Shown in pieces: positions 5,574 through 13,019 of a DNA stretch of 13,019 nt. The notes beneath the pieces were generated by a model. That model was not told the origin of the DNA. It worked only from the letters and a program-made list of their open reading frames with translations, and ran no database searches. Every line of letters begins with the position of its first letter. The stretch's first letter is position 1. The position numbers were made by a program, and so were the translations under genes. The stretch is taken from contig JAIRMF010000059.1 of the NCBI GenBank assembly GCA_031258895.1, positions 1 to 13,019 on the forward strand, read 5' to 3'. The DNA comes from Dysgonamonadaceae bacterium. GTDB lineage: Bacteria; Bacteroidota; Bacteroidia; Bacteroidales; Azobacteroidaceae.

Positions 5574-7118
5574 ATGGAACAAAATCTAATCGACCTCTCA
5601 AGAGCACAGTTCGCCCTGACCGCAATGTTTCACTGGCTATTCGTCCCCCTTACACTCGGACTGGGACTCATAGTCGCAATCATGGAAACCCTCTACGTCA
5701 AAGGAAAAGGCGAGAAATGGAAAACAACAACCCGGTTCTGGATGAAAATCTTCGGAATCAATTTCGCCGTAGGCGTGGCCTCCGGAATCATCCTCGAATT
5801 CGAGTTCGGAACAAACTGGGCCAAGTACAGCTGGTTCGTAGGCGACATCTTCGGAGTCCCGCTCGCAATCGAAGGAATCGTAGCTTTCTTCATGGAAGCA
5901 ACTTTTATCGCCGTCATGTTCTTCGGCTGGGACAAAGTAAGCAAGCGATTCCACTTGGCCGCAACTTGGTTAACTCTCTTAGGCGCTACCCTTTCCGCAG
6001 TATGGATTCTCGTCGCAAACGCATGGATGCAAAACCCGGTCGGAATCGGTGAATTCAACGTCGACCTCGTACGTACCGAACTGAGCAGCTTTTGGGCCGT
6101 CATATCGCCCCTCGCAATCGTCAAATTCCTCCATACCGTAATATCGTCCTGGATGCTCGCCGCAGCAGTAGTAATAGGAATAGCTTCATTCTACCTGCTC
6201 AAAGGCAGAGAGAAAACTTTCGCCCTCGACAGCATCCGAGTAGCCGTCAAGGTAGGAATAGCAGGCGTCATCGCGGCAATAATAACCGGCGACATGTCCG
6301 GTAACCTGGTCGCAAAAACACAGCCCATGAAACTTGCGGCAATGGAAAGCCTTTACGATGGACATAACAACGCCGGACTCGTCGCCCTCGCCGTCCTGAA
6401 CCCCGATAAAAAGTTCGACGACGGAAAAGACCCGTTCCTCTTCAACGTTTCATTCCCCAACATGCTATCCTTCCTCGCAACAAGAAACTCAAACGGTTTC
6501 GTGCCGGGAATAAACGACGTCCTCAAAGGCGGATACATCGGCCCGGACGGCGCTCAAACAATCTCCGTAAACGAGAAAATAGCGCTCGGTAAAGACGCCT
6601 CCCTGGCGCTCAAAGAGTACAAAAACGCTGCAACCGAAGACGAGAAAACAAAGGCCCGAAACGCCTTCAGGAAAAACGAAAAATACTTCGGATACTCCTT
6701 CTTTAAATCCGCCGAGGAAACAATACCGCCCGTCGGGCTCGTGTTCTATGCCTTCCGGATAATGGTCGCCCTCGGATTCCTCTTCCTAATCCTGTTCATA
6801 ACCGTTGAATACTTCCTCCACAAAAAACGCTTCGAGAAAGCAAGACTACTGCAAAAAATCTGTCTCCTGTCAATCCCCTTCGCTTACATAGCCTCCCAGG
6901 CCGGCTGGATAGTAGCCGAGGTCGGACGGCAGCCCTGGGCCATCCAGGACATACTGCCCGTCAAAGCGGCCGTTACAAATATCGGCGCGACTTCGGTCAT
7001 CCTCACCTTCTGTTTCTTTCTCGTCCTGTTCTCCGTACTCCTTGTCGCCGAAGTAAATATAATCCGGAAAGCAATACGAACAGGCCCCGAAGAAAACCCG
7101 CAAAACACAAACCAATAA
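5574..7118 (+). CDS. cydA: Cytochrome bd ubiquinol/menaquinol oxidase subunit I
   Basis: A 514-residue polytopic inner membrane protein carrying haems b558, b595 and d. It oxidises quinol and reduces oxygen to water with high affinity, building a proton gradient without pumping. Expected ligands are in place: His20 (high-spin b haem), His187 in FLHTV and Met397 in FRIM (haem b558), Glu100 and Glu108 in IEG and FMEAT (proton path), and Glu449 in the AEVGRQPWAI block. The quinol-binding Q-loop begins near the KLAAMES motif (253-259) and is of the short type. The gene lies 16 bases after DUF4492 and 23 before cydB. Codons strongly prefer C or A at the third position, unlike the downstream genes. 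Confidence 0.97.
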   Translation: MEQNLIDLSRAQFALTAMFHWLFVPLTLGLGLIVAIMETLYVKGKGEKWKTTTRFWMKIFGINFAVGVASGIILEFEFGTNWAKYSWFVGDIFGVPLAIEGIVAFFMEATFIAVMFFGWDKVSKRFHLAATWLTLLGATLSAVWILVANAWMQNPVGIGEFNVDLVRTELSSFWAVISPLAIVKFLHTVISSWMLAAAVVIGIASFYLLKGREKTFALDSIRVAVKVGIAGVIAAIITGDMSGNLVAKTQPMKLAAMESLYDGHNNAGLVALAVLNPDKKFDDGKDPFLFNVSFPNMLSFLATRNSNGFVPGINDVLKGGYIGPDGAQTISVNEKIALGKDASLALKEYKNAATEDEKTKARNAFRKNEKYFGYSFFKSAEETIPPVGLVFYAFRIMVALGFLFLILFITVEYFLHKKRFEKARLLQKICLLSIPFAYIASQAGWIVAEVGRQPWAIQDILPVKAAVTNIGATSVILTFCFFLVLFSVLLVAEVNIIRKAIRTGPEENPQNTNQ

Positions 7119-7141
7119 CGTTAAAACATCAATCGAAAATC

Positions 7142-8242
7142 ATGGAATATTCATTTCTGCAGCATTACTGGTGGTTCCTGCTGTCGTTACTCGGCGGAAT
7201 CCTTGTCTTCCTTCTTTTCGTACAGGGTGGACAGTCCCTCATATACTCGCTCGGGAAAGAAGAAAGCGACTTCGCGCAGCTGATAAACTCGCTCAAGCGT
7301 AAATGGGAGTTGACATTTACTCTCTTAGTCACCTTCGGGGCGTCTTTTTTCGCGTCATTTCCTCTCTTCTACACGATTAGTTTCGGCGGTGCGTATTGGG
7401 TTTGGATGGCGATCCTGTTTTGTTTCGTCTTGCAGGCGGTCTCCTACGAATTTATATCGAGACGCGGAAATATACTCGGTAACGGCGTCTACAAAGCGTT
7501 CCTCTATCTGAATGGCGTATTAGGTCCGATCCTGCTCGGGACGGCAGTCTCTACTCTCTTCTTCGGGGCGCATTTCAGCTACTCGCCGGAAGGAATGACA
7601 AACATGGATAATCCCGTCTTCTCGGTATGGGAAGGAGCTTTCTTCGGACTTGAAGCCGTCTGGAACACGCCATTCAATGTGATACTGGGAATAGCGATCT
7701 TTTTCCTTGCCCGTACACTTGGCGCGCTATACTTTATCAACAACATAAACGATGAATCAATCCGAATCAGGGCGCGTCGTCAGGTCGCAATCAATGCCGT
7801 TTTATTCCTCCTGCCGTTTCTGACATATCTCATCTACGTACTGTTTTTCCATCCCGTATGGCGGTTCGAAAACGGAGAACTTAATCAGGACGCCGCGATA
7901 TACCTTGACAATATAATCTCCAATCCCTGGACGCTGGTTATTCTTCTTTCCGGTTTGGTCTGTGTCCTGCATGGGATATACGTTGGCGCTCGCAGGTCAA
8001 ACCTTAACGGTATCTGGACGGCAGGTATAGGCGTCATCCTGACCGTTACGAGTCTTCTCTTCATAGCGGGTGTTGACGGGACGGTTTATTACCGTTCTCT
8101 CTCCTCGCCTGATTTGTCGCTCACAATCTTCAACAGTTCTTCAAGCCGATTTACACTGACTGCGATGTCGATTGTCTCGTTATTCATACCGGCTGTGCTT
8201 GCGTATATATGGTATGTATGGCGTAAGATGGACGTTAAGTAG
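7142..8242 (+). CDS. cydB: Cytochrome bd ubiquinol/menaquinol oxidase subunit II
   Basis: A 366-residue inner membrane protein with about eight or nine hydrophobic helices, the partner of CydA in the oxidase. It carries no redox-active haem in many bd oxidases but supports assembly and an oxygen channel. Family features are the N-terminal LLSLLGGILVFLLFVQGG (residues 14-31), the block KRKWELTFTLL plus ASFFASFPLFYT (about 52-78), corresponding to the W..NEVWLL...FAAFP region of enterobacterial CydB, and the C-terminal helix ending AVLAYIWYVWRKMD. The length is normal. It follows cydA by 23 bases. Third-position use is close to balanced, intermediate between cydA and the next gene. No hairpin-plus-T terminator is seen after its TAG stop. 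Confidence 0.96.
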   Translation: MEYSFLQHYWWFLLSLLGGILVFLLFVQGGQSLIYSLGKEESDFAQLINSLKRKWELTFTLLVTFGASFFASFPLFYTISFGGAYWVWMAILFCFVLQAVSYEFISRRGNILGNGVYKAFLYLNGVLGPILLGTAVSTLFFGAHFSYSPEGMTNMDNPVFSVWEGAFFGLEAVWNTPFNVILGIAIFFLARTLGALYFINNINDESIRIRARRQVAINAVLFLLPFLTYLIYVLFFHPVWRFENGELNQDAAIYLDNIISNPWTLVILLSGLVCVLHGIYVGARRSNLNGIWTAGIGVILTVTSLLFIAGVDGTVYYRSLSSPDLSLTIFNSSSSRFTLTAMSIVSLFIPAVLAYIWYVWRKMDVK

Positions 8243-8320
8243 CGTTCTTTCGGCTTTTAGCGGCAAACCGTATACTAAACCCTCTACACCCGACATTCCA
8301 AATATGACACCGGCAGGACA

Positions 8321-9616
8321 ATGGCAAAGAACAGGAAAAGAAAAAAAGCAGCCGAAACGTTAAGAAAGAAGAGCGCAAACGAAAAACGTCTAAAGCCGGA
8401 CGCCGACGAGTACATGGCCACCGCGAAACGTCTGCTCATCTCTCTGGAAGGTTCTGCCGCAGCCTTTGACGTTTTTACGAAGAAGCAAAAGCAGGATATT
8501 TTCAGACTGTTTGTTGTCCCGCCGCACTGTACTGCCGAACCGGGACGTGATGTTCCGAGACATTTCGTCAGGTACATTCAGGATAGTCTATTAAGACACC
8601 TTAACACCGAATATTTCGACCGTGATATGGGTTTGACTTTGATGGACGTCATAACCGTGGGCACAACGATGAGTATGATTTTCAATGAAAAAAGATTCAG
8701 GGCTTGCCTATCGCCGTTGCAGATGGAAACGGTAGACCGTATCAACGGAATCTTTGAAGAGAGAAAGGTTATATTTGATGCGTTCAACAATCTCATGCAA
8801 TTTTCGAAGATAATTCTGGTGATGCTTTCGCAACCCAATTTTCGTGTTTACGGTTTTTCTTCGACGGATTACGATCTGGTCAGTTTAGGCAGGCGGAGCA
8901 TGCGTTTGAACATTGTAGTCACATCGCATCCATGTCAGTCTGTTCGGTTTAGTTACCATAACAGGGAGCGGATTTCGTTCCGTATTGCTGCCGGGCAATT
9001 TCTCACCACGCCGTACACTGCGGCTACAATCCGGATGAGTGCTATCTATCCTAACATTGAGAGCGACAGGGTTCTGAACATATATATACAGCCTCATGCC
9101 ATCCACCGTTTCAAGGAGCGTATAGATACGATAGATCCTTTTGTTCGCAACGAATACTTTTTCTTTTCGCTTTTTTATTTTCAGCATGTGACTCACGGGC
9201 CGGACGGTTCTCAATTTATTGAGTGCATGACGCCTACGGAGCGGGGTGAGAAGTGTATGGGATATTTCACGTTTACGATCGATGGGGACAATTTACATAT
9301 ACTCACCATTTTGCCGATTCTTTGTCGGTCTACTCCACAGGGGCGGGTGTTGTCTGACCGGCTCGGGCTTTCGGACAGCGATATGATTTATCTGGGCATG
9401 GATAAGCTGAGCTTTTTCTACAATGTGGATATTGGTCGGATACCGCAGCTGAAGCGTGTTCTTTTTGATGAATTGCATCTGGAGTATATCAGGGGCATAT
9501 ACAACTTTTACCGTTCTGATGCGGATGGTTTCGACGAGAAGAAAACTCTTTTTGTTGAGAGTTTTTTCCGGAAGATGGAGGAGCACAGTGCTGCGGGTGT
9601 TGGCGCGCTGATCTGA
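8321..9616 (+). CDS. Conserved-looking hypothetical protein of 431 residues, family not recognised
   Basis: I do not recognise this protein. It has no signal peptide or clear transmembrane helix, so it is probably cytoplasmic. Residues 1-25 are very basic (MAKNRKRKKAAETLRKKSANEKRLK), as in nucleic-acid or ribosome-binding tails. Residues 30-170 look mainly helical. Residues 195-340 look like mixed beta structure and include PHAIHRFKERID (258-269) followed by GYFTFTIDGDNLHILTIL (314-331). A His-x3-Phe/Met-x2-Arg start followed later by a strand ending in a TI motif loosely recalls the DUF4258 and RelE-like folds, but the protein is far larger and I give this little weight. It starts 78 bases after cydB, with AGGACA just before the ATG, and may be read through from the cyd operon since no separate promoter is evident. 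It converges with dxr, 27 bases apart. Third positions favour T and G, unlike cydA. Confidence 0.85.
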   Translation: MAKNRKRKKAAETLRKKSANEKRLKPDADEYMATAKRLLISLEGSAAAFDVFTKKQKQDIFRLFVVPPHCTAEPGRDVPRHFVRYIQDSLLRHLNTEYFDRDMGLTLMDVITVGTTMSMIFNEKRFRACLSPLQMETVDRINGIFEERKVIFDAFNNLMQFSKIILVMLSQPNFRVYGFSSTDYDLVSLGRRSMRLNIVVTSHPCQSVRFSYHNRERISFRIAAGQFLTTPYTAATIRMSAIYPNIESDRVLNIYIQPHAIHRFKERIDTIDPFVRNEYFFFSLFYFQHVTHGPDGSQFIECMTPTERGEKCMGYFTFTIDGDNLHILTILPILCRSTPQGRVLSDRLGLSDSDMIYLGMDKLSFFYNVDIGRIPQLKRVLFDELHLEYIRGIYNFYRSDADGFDEKKTLFVESFFRKMEEHSAAGVGALI

Positions 9617-9643
9617 TTGCGGTATTTTTCTTAGGATTTTCTT

Positions 9644-10804
9644 TTACACGTATTGCGTTGCAAGTATTCTTGCTTGCCGGTCTGTTGCGTCCAGGTCGGT
9701 GAGGGAGGGCGACTGTATGAATGTTGTTCCGGCCATTACGCGTTCTGTAATCTTGCTGATTTCTGTAAATTTGATTTTGTCGTTGAGGAAAGCTTCGACT
9801 GCTGTTTCGTTGGCGGCATTGAGGGCGCACGGCATGTTACCGCCGTCTTTAGCCGCGCAGAATGCGAGTTCGAGACATGGGAAGAGATTGAGGTCCGGCT
9901 TTTCGAATGTCAGTGATCCGCATTGCAGCAGGTCTAAGCGGTTTATGTTTGTTTGGATTCTGTCGGGATATGCGAGGGCGTAGAGTACGGGGAGTCGCAT
10001 GTCGGGTGCGGACAGTTGTGCGAGGATTGAGGCGTCGCGGAACTGCACGAGTGAGTGGACAATCGATTGCGGGTGGATCAGTATTTGCACGTTTTTTGCT
10101 GCCGAACGGAACAGGCTTTTGGCTTCTATCATCTCCAGGCCTTTATTCATCATCGTGGCCGAATCTACCGTTATCTTCGCGCCCATCGACCAGTTCGGGT
10201 GCTTGAGCGCGTCATGTTTTGTGACTGTGGCGAGTTGCGGGGCGGTGAACTTACGGAACGGTCCGCCGGATGCGGTTAGTATGATTTTGTCTACTTCGGT
10301 ATGTTTGTTTCCGCGGAGGCACTGGAAGATGGCCGAGTGTTCGGAGTCGACTGGCAGGATTTCCGTGTTGTGGGCGTCTGCGAGGGTCATGATTATTTCT
10401 CCTGCCACGACGAGACTTTCCTTGTTGGCTATGGCTAATTTTTTTCGTGACTTGACGGCTGCTATTGTCGGTTTGAGTCCCGCGTATCCCGTGATTGCGT
10501 TTACTACGACGTCTATTTCTGTTGATTCTATCGAGGCGATGAGGTCTTCTGTACCTGCCAGTGTTGAGATGTTCGTGTGTTGGAGCGCTTGTTGGAGTTG
10601 GGGATATTTTTTTTTATTGGCGACGATTACTGTATGTGGTTGGAATTCGAGGGCTTGCCGGATGAGGAGGTCTATGTTGTTGTTTGCCGCCAGGATTACC
10701 GGCTGGAAGGCGTCGCTGTGATTTTTTATCACGTCTAATGTCTGCGTGCCGACTGATCCTGTTGAGCCGAGCACGGCAATTTTTTTCTTGATGATTTCTT
10801 TCAT
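9644..10804 (-). CDS. dxr: 1-deoxy-D-xylulose 5-phosphate reductoisomerase
   Basis: A 386-residue cytoplasmic enzyme that converts 1-deoxyxylulose 5-phosphate to 2-C-methylerythritol 4-phosphate with NADPH, the committed step of the MEP isoprenoid pathway and the target of fosmidomycin. The NADPH site is VLGSTGSVGTQTLDV (residues 11-25). The metal-binding acidic residues are Asp153 and Glu155 (PVDSEHSAIF) and Glu224 (MNKGLEMIEA). Active-site histidines are seen in KHPNWSMG (His202) and the HPQSIVHS segment (His250). CALNAANETAVEAF (326-339) is the conserved C-terminal block. I chose the ATG at 10804; the frame extends to a TTG at 10831, but that adds only a lysine/arginine-rich tail (FKKRKKRK), and the ATG gives the usual length. 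The gene follows the helicase gene by 35 bases of A-rich sequence and is probably co-transcribed with it. Confidence 0.97.
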   Translation of the reverse strand: MKEIIKKKIAVLGSTGSVGTQTLDVIKNHSDAFQPVILAANNNIDLLIRQALEFQPHTVIVANKKKYPQLQQALQHTNISTLAGTEDLIASIESTEIDVVVNAITGYAGLKPTIAAVKSRKKLAIANKESLVVAGEIIMTLADAHNTEILPVDSEHSAIFQCLRGNKHTEVDKIILTASGGPFRKFTAPQLATVTKHDALKHPNWSMGAKITVDSATMMNKGLEMIEAKSLFRSAAKNVQILIHPQSIVHSLVQFRDASILAQLSAPDMRLPVLYALAYPDRIQTNINRLDLLQCGSLTFEKPDLNLFPCLELAFCAAKDGGNMPCALNAANETAVEAFLNDKIKFTEISKITERVMAGTTFIQSPSLTDLDATDRQARILATQYV

Positions 10805-10839
10805 TTTTCTTTTCTTTCTTTTTTTAAACAAGATGTATT

Positions 10840-13019
10840 TTAGGGGTTTTCTGTGGCGGAGTTTCCGGCGCCTTCGATGTATTCGATAAGTTGCTTGTAG
10901 AGGAAGTTTTTTCGGAGGAGTTCGCGGTTTCCGACGATTAGGAGTTGTCGGCGTGCGCGCGTTATTGCGACGTTCAGCTTACGGTCTACGATTCTTCCGG
11001 TTTCTTCGGAGTTATTTGGCAGCGCGGATAGCTGTTCTTGGGTTTTTACGCAGAACGAGTATATTATTATGTCGCGCTGGCTGCCTTGGAAGCGTTCTAC
11101 GGTGTCGACGAGGATTTTGTCGGGGCTGTTTATGGATGTTTCGTTGAGGAGTTTTCTGATGAGGGCGATTTGATTGCGGTATGGGGTGATTATTCCTACG
11201 GCGGACGGATCGAACTGTGTGTTTTGGTCGCGGCATTTTTCGGCGAACGAAACGCATAGCGCTTTTACTAGCAGGGCTTCTGCGAGGTTGGCTTTATCTG
11301 AGGCGTCTGAGGCGTCGGGGACTACGTTGAAAAACTGTACTCGTGCTGTTATGCTGTTGTCTTTTTGGTGTGGCAGGCCGACAGGGAGGAGTTTGCCGCC
11401 GTAGAACTTTTCTGACGGAAATCTGGCGATGTCGGGGTGCATTCGTCCCTGTTTTGTGAGGAGCGTGAATTGGTCATTTGCGCCGTGATGTTTTAGTTGC
11501 CGGTATATTCTGTCGAACAGGGAGTCGCTGAGGTTTTTGAGTCCGACGTCGAGGAGTTCCGGCTCCTCGACTTTGCTTTCTTCGCGGCTTTGCATGACGA
11601 TTGCGGGCAGCTGACGGTTGTCGCCGATGAGTACGAAACGGTCTATTGCGTCACTTTTTCCGGGGCCTTGGGCGCATATGACGCCCAGCAGGTGGGGTTC
11701 GAGGAGTTGGGAGGCTTCATCGATGATCGCGAGGTTGAAATGTTTGAGGTTGAAGATTTCGTGGCGGTTTTGGATGGAGCTTGTTGTGGCGACAAAGATG
11801 TTGTGACGCTCTATGACGCGGGCGACTTCTTTACGGCTGTTACAGTTGGAGAGTTTGTTGTCGATAAGGTTTTTGCGGAATTCTTCTGCGCAGTTTACGT
11901 CGCTACCTATGCGGATGTAATCTTTTCGCGGGTGTTTTATTGTTTCTATTGCTCGGCATATTTCATCCGTTGCGCGGTTTGTGTAAGCGAGAAGGAGGAT
12001 GTTGGAATCTTCTTTGTATAACTCTTTTTCGACAAGATTTTTGAGGGCTATTGAGGTTTTTCCGGTTCCCGGTGGGCCGGCGATAAGACTTATGCGGTGT
12101 TCTCCGTCGGACGTTTTTTGCGGCTCGTGGGGCGCCATCAGCAGTTGTTTCCTCGCACTGTTCGCGGACATAAAAACCGTTAGCGCCCGGAACATTACCG
12201 TGAAGACGGGGTCCATGTAATCGTGTTCTATGCCGTATCGGGACGCGGGTTTGAGAATGTTGCTTGTTTCCTGTTTGTATCTCATCTTGAGGGTCACGGC
12301 GCTGTTGGTTATTGTGACGACGGTAGCCTTGAGGACTTGGCGGTTATTGACGTTATCGGCGTCGCTGTTGCGCTCGTAGAGGACGACGGCGTCGCCGCTT
12401 CGGAAGTTTGGCAGGTAGAGCGAGTCGTATTTGGGGATTTGGAACATGATAGTTTTTTCTTTCGGGTTGTCGATGGCGTTTCGGGTTATTACGAGGTCGT
12501 AGAGCAGTTCTCCTACGGATGTTTTCTCCTCGAAACTTGCGTTCCACAGACATGCGGCGCGTTTTGTGCCCTCGTAATTTTTTTTGCCGCACTTCGCTAT
12601 CCATATTTCTTTGGCGAGGAATGTGTAGAGCCGGAGGAAGTATGTTTTTTCGGTCTGGCTGAGTTTTTGGAACGAAATGTTGAATGCGTCTATTTGCGGG
12701 GCGATGTAGTTATTGAAGAGTTTATTGTTGATTTTGGCGGAGTTAAGGTTTTCGGAGCGGATGCCATCGAGGGACATTCCGGTGATTATTGCGCGGTTAG
12801 CCTTCTGTATGACGTATTCGTTCCCGACGATCCGGTTTCTGAGGTTTATCACGTTTTCGAGGCGTCGCCTTTCGTAACGTTCGGGATGTAGAAGGGGGAT
12901 TCTGGAATACAGGAGGCAGGACTTGACTGTCGCAGGGTTTATCTTGAGATTAAATTCGAGGACGGCGAGATACAGTATGATTTGTGTGTAGTGATTTTCC
13001 GGCAGGCGAAACTTCATGT
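10840..13019 (-). CDS. Dna2-like nuclease-helicase (UPF1-like SF1 helicase), 5' end missing
   Basis: At least 725 residues are visible and the reading frame reaches the right edge. The ATG at 13017 is probably internal, because the first residues are already in mid-domain. Residues 11-16 read TQIILY, fitting the QxxxY motif of RecB/Cas4-type PD-(D/E)xK nucleases, and LLYSR follows at 35-39, as in Cas4 and Dna2. The helicase part has every SF1 motif: Walker A GPPGTGKT (314-321), DEAS (433-436), GDNRQLP (465-471), QGRMHP (523-528), VDTVERFQGSQRD (637-649) and LNVAITRARRQL (681-692). Such proteins unwind DNA or RNA 5' to 3' and, when fused to the nuclease, process flaps or broken ends. A linker of about 240 residues (70-310), including a beta-rich stretch (190-250), separates the parts. 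It lies upstream of dxr in one transcription unit. The helicase call is firm; the nuclease fusion is inferred from the short visible remnant. Confidence 0.88.
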   Translation of the reverse strand, partial: MKFRLPENHYTQIILYLAVLEFNLKINPATVKSCLLYSRIPLLHPERYERRRLENVINLRNRIVGNEYVIQKANRAIITGMSLDGIRSENLNSAKINNKLFNNYIAPQIDAFNISFQKLSQTEKTYFLRLYTFLAKEIWIAKCGKKNYEGTKRAACLWNASFEEKTSVGELLYDLVITRNAIDNPKEKTIMFQIPKYDSLYLPNFRSGDAVVLYERNSDADNVNNRQVLKATVVTITNSAVTLKMRYKQETSNILKPASRYGIEHDYMDPVFTVMFRALTVFMSANSARKQLLMAPHEPQKTSDGEHRISLIAGPPGTGKTSIALKNLVEKELYKEDSNILLLAYTNRATDEICRAIETIKHPRKDYIRIGSDVNCAEEFRKNLIDNKLSNCNSRKEVARVIERHNIFVATTSSIQNRHEIFNLKHFNLAIIDEASQLLEPHLLGVICAQGPGKSDAIDRFVLIGDNRQLPAIVMQSREESKVEEPELLDVGLKNLSDSLFDRIYRQLKHHGANDQFTLLTKQGRMHPDIARFPSEKFYGGKLLPVGLPHQKDNSITARVQFFNVVPDASDASDKANLAEALLVKALCVSFAEKCRDQNTQFDPSAVGIITPYRNQIALIRKLLNETSINSPDKILVDTVERFQGSQRDIIIYSFCVKTQEQLSALPNNSEETGRIVDRKLNVAITRARRQLLIVGNRELLRKNFLYKQLIEYIEGAGNSATENP

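Noticed and set aside
8172..8363. A 63-codon frame spanning the cydB-hypothetical gene junction
   Set aside because: It overlaps the 3' end of cydB and the start of the next gene in another frame and has no recognisable features.
9999..10721. A 240-codon open frame on the + strand
   Set aside because: It is antisense to dxr, whose conserved motifs are complete. The openness follows from codon bias in dxr.
10805..10831. TTG start for dxr adding nine residues
   Set aside because: It adds only a basic tail of FKKRKKRK type. The ATG at 10804 gives the family's normal length and begins right before the NADPH-binding strand.
12223..12891. A 222-codon open frame on the + strand, and a similar 174-codon one at 11497-12021
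   Set aside because: Both lie opposite the helicase gene, whose SF1 motifs are intact. Their translations are low-complexity, rich in Val, Phe and acidic residues, as expected of antisense frames.

Overview
The window looks like a chromosomal segment of a member of the Bacteroidota, most likely the order Bacteroidales. Three things support this. There is a DUF5103 (type IX secretion plug) gene. The cytochrome bd operon starts with a DUF4492 gene, an arrangement known from this phylum. Two exact Bacteroidetes-type -7 boxes (TAnnTTTG) and one near match lie in front of operons, and classical Shine-Dalgarno sites are mostly missing. No rRNA, tRNA, insertion sequence, integrase or CRISPR array was seen. 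Most of the window is housekeeping sequence. The least explained parts are a 21-bp tandem repeat array between two divergent operons and one unrecognised 431-residue protein.

Layout, left to right. Positions 2-1107 (+ strand) hold the 3' end of an OmpP1/FadL-type outer membrane barrel gene, followed 5 bases later by an RbsD/FucU-family sugar mutarotase. Positions 1171-2842 (- strand) hold a metal-type ABC transporter ATPase and, 7 bases downstream of it, an AEC (auxin efflux carrier) family permease; a -7 box precedes the pair. Positions 2935-4879 (- strand) hold the T9SS plug protein gene and trmD, separated by one base, again behind a -7 box. Positions 4880-5332 form a 453-base divergent control region with nine copies of a hairpin-forming 21-bp repeat, a 13-bp palindrome and one promoter for each direction. 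Positions 5333-8242 (+ strand) are the DUF4492-cydA-cydB operon for a high-affinity quinol oxidase. Positions 8321-9616 (+ strand) encode the unrecognised protein. Positions 9644-13019 (- strand) hold a Dna2-like nuclease-helicase, cut by the right edge, and dxr of the MEP isoprenoid pathway.

How the genes fit together. The bd oxidase points to life at low oxygen with a quinone pool. DXR supplies isoprenoid precursors, which in such organisms feed menaquinone and undecaprenyl phosphate. The plug protein implies that the cell exports proteins through the type IX system. A composition signal runs across the window. The + strand is richer in G/T at wobble positions almost everywhere, so minus-strand genes favour codons ending in C or A. 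The exception is DUF4492-cydA, which favours C/A on the + strand. The preference fades inside cydB and reverses in the following gene.
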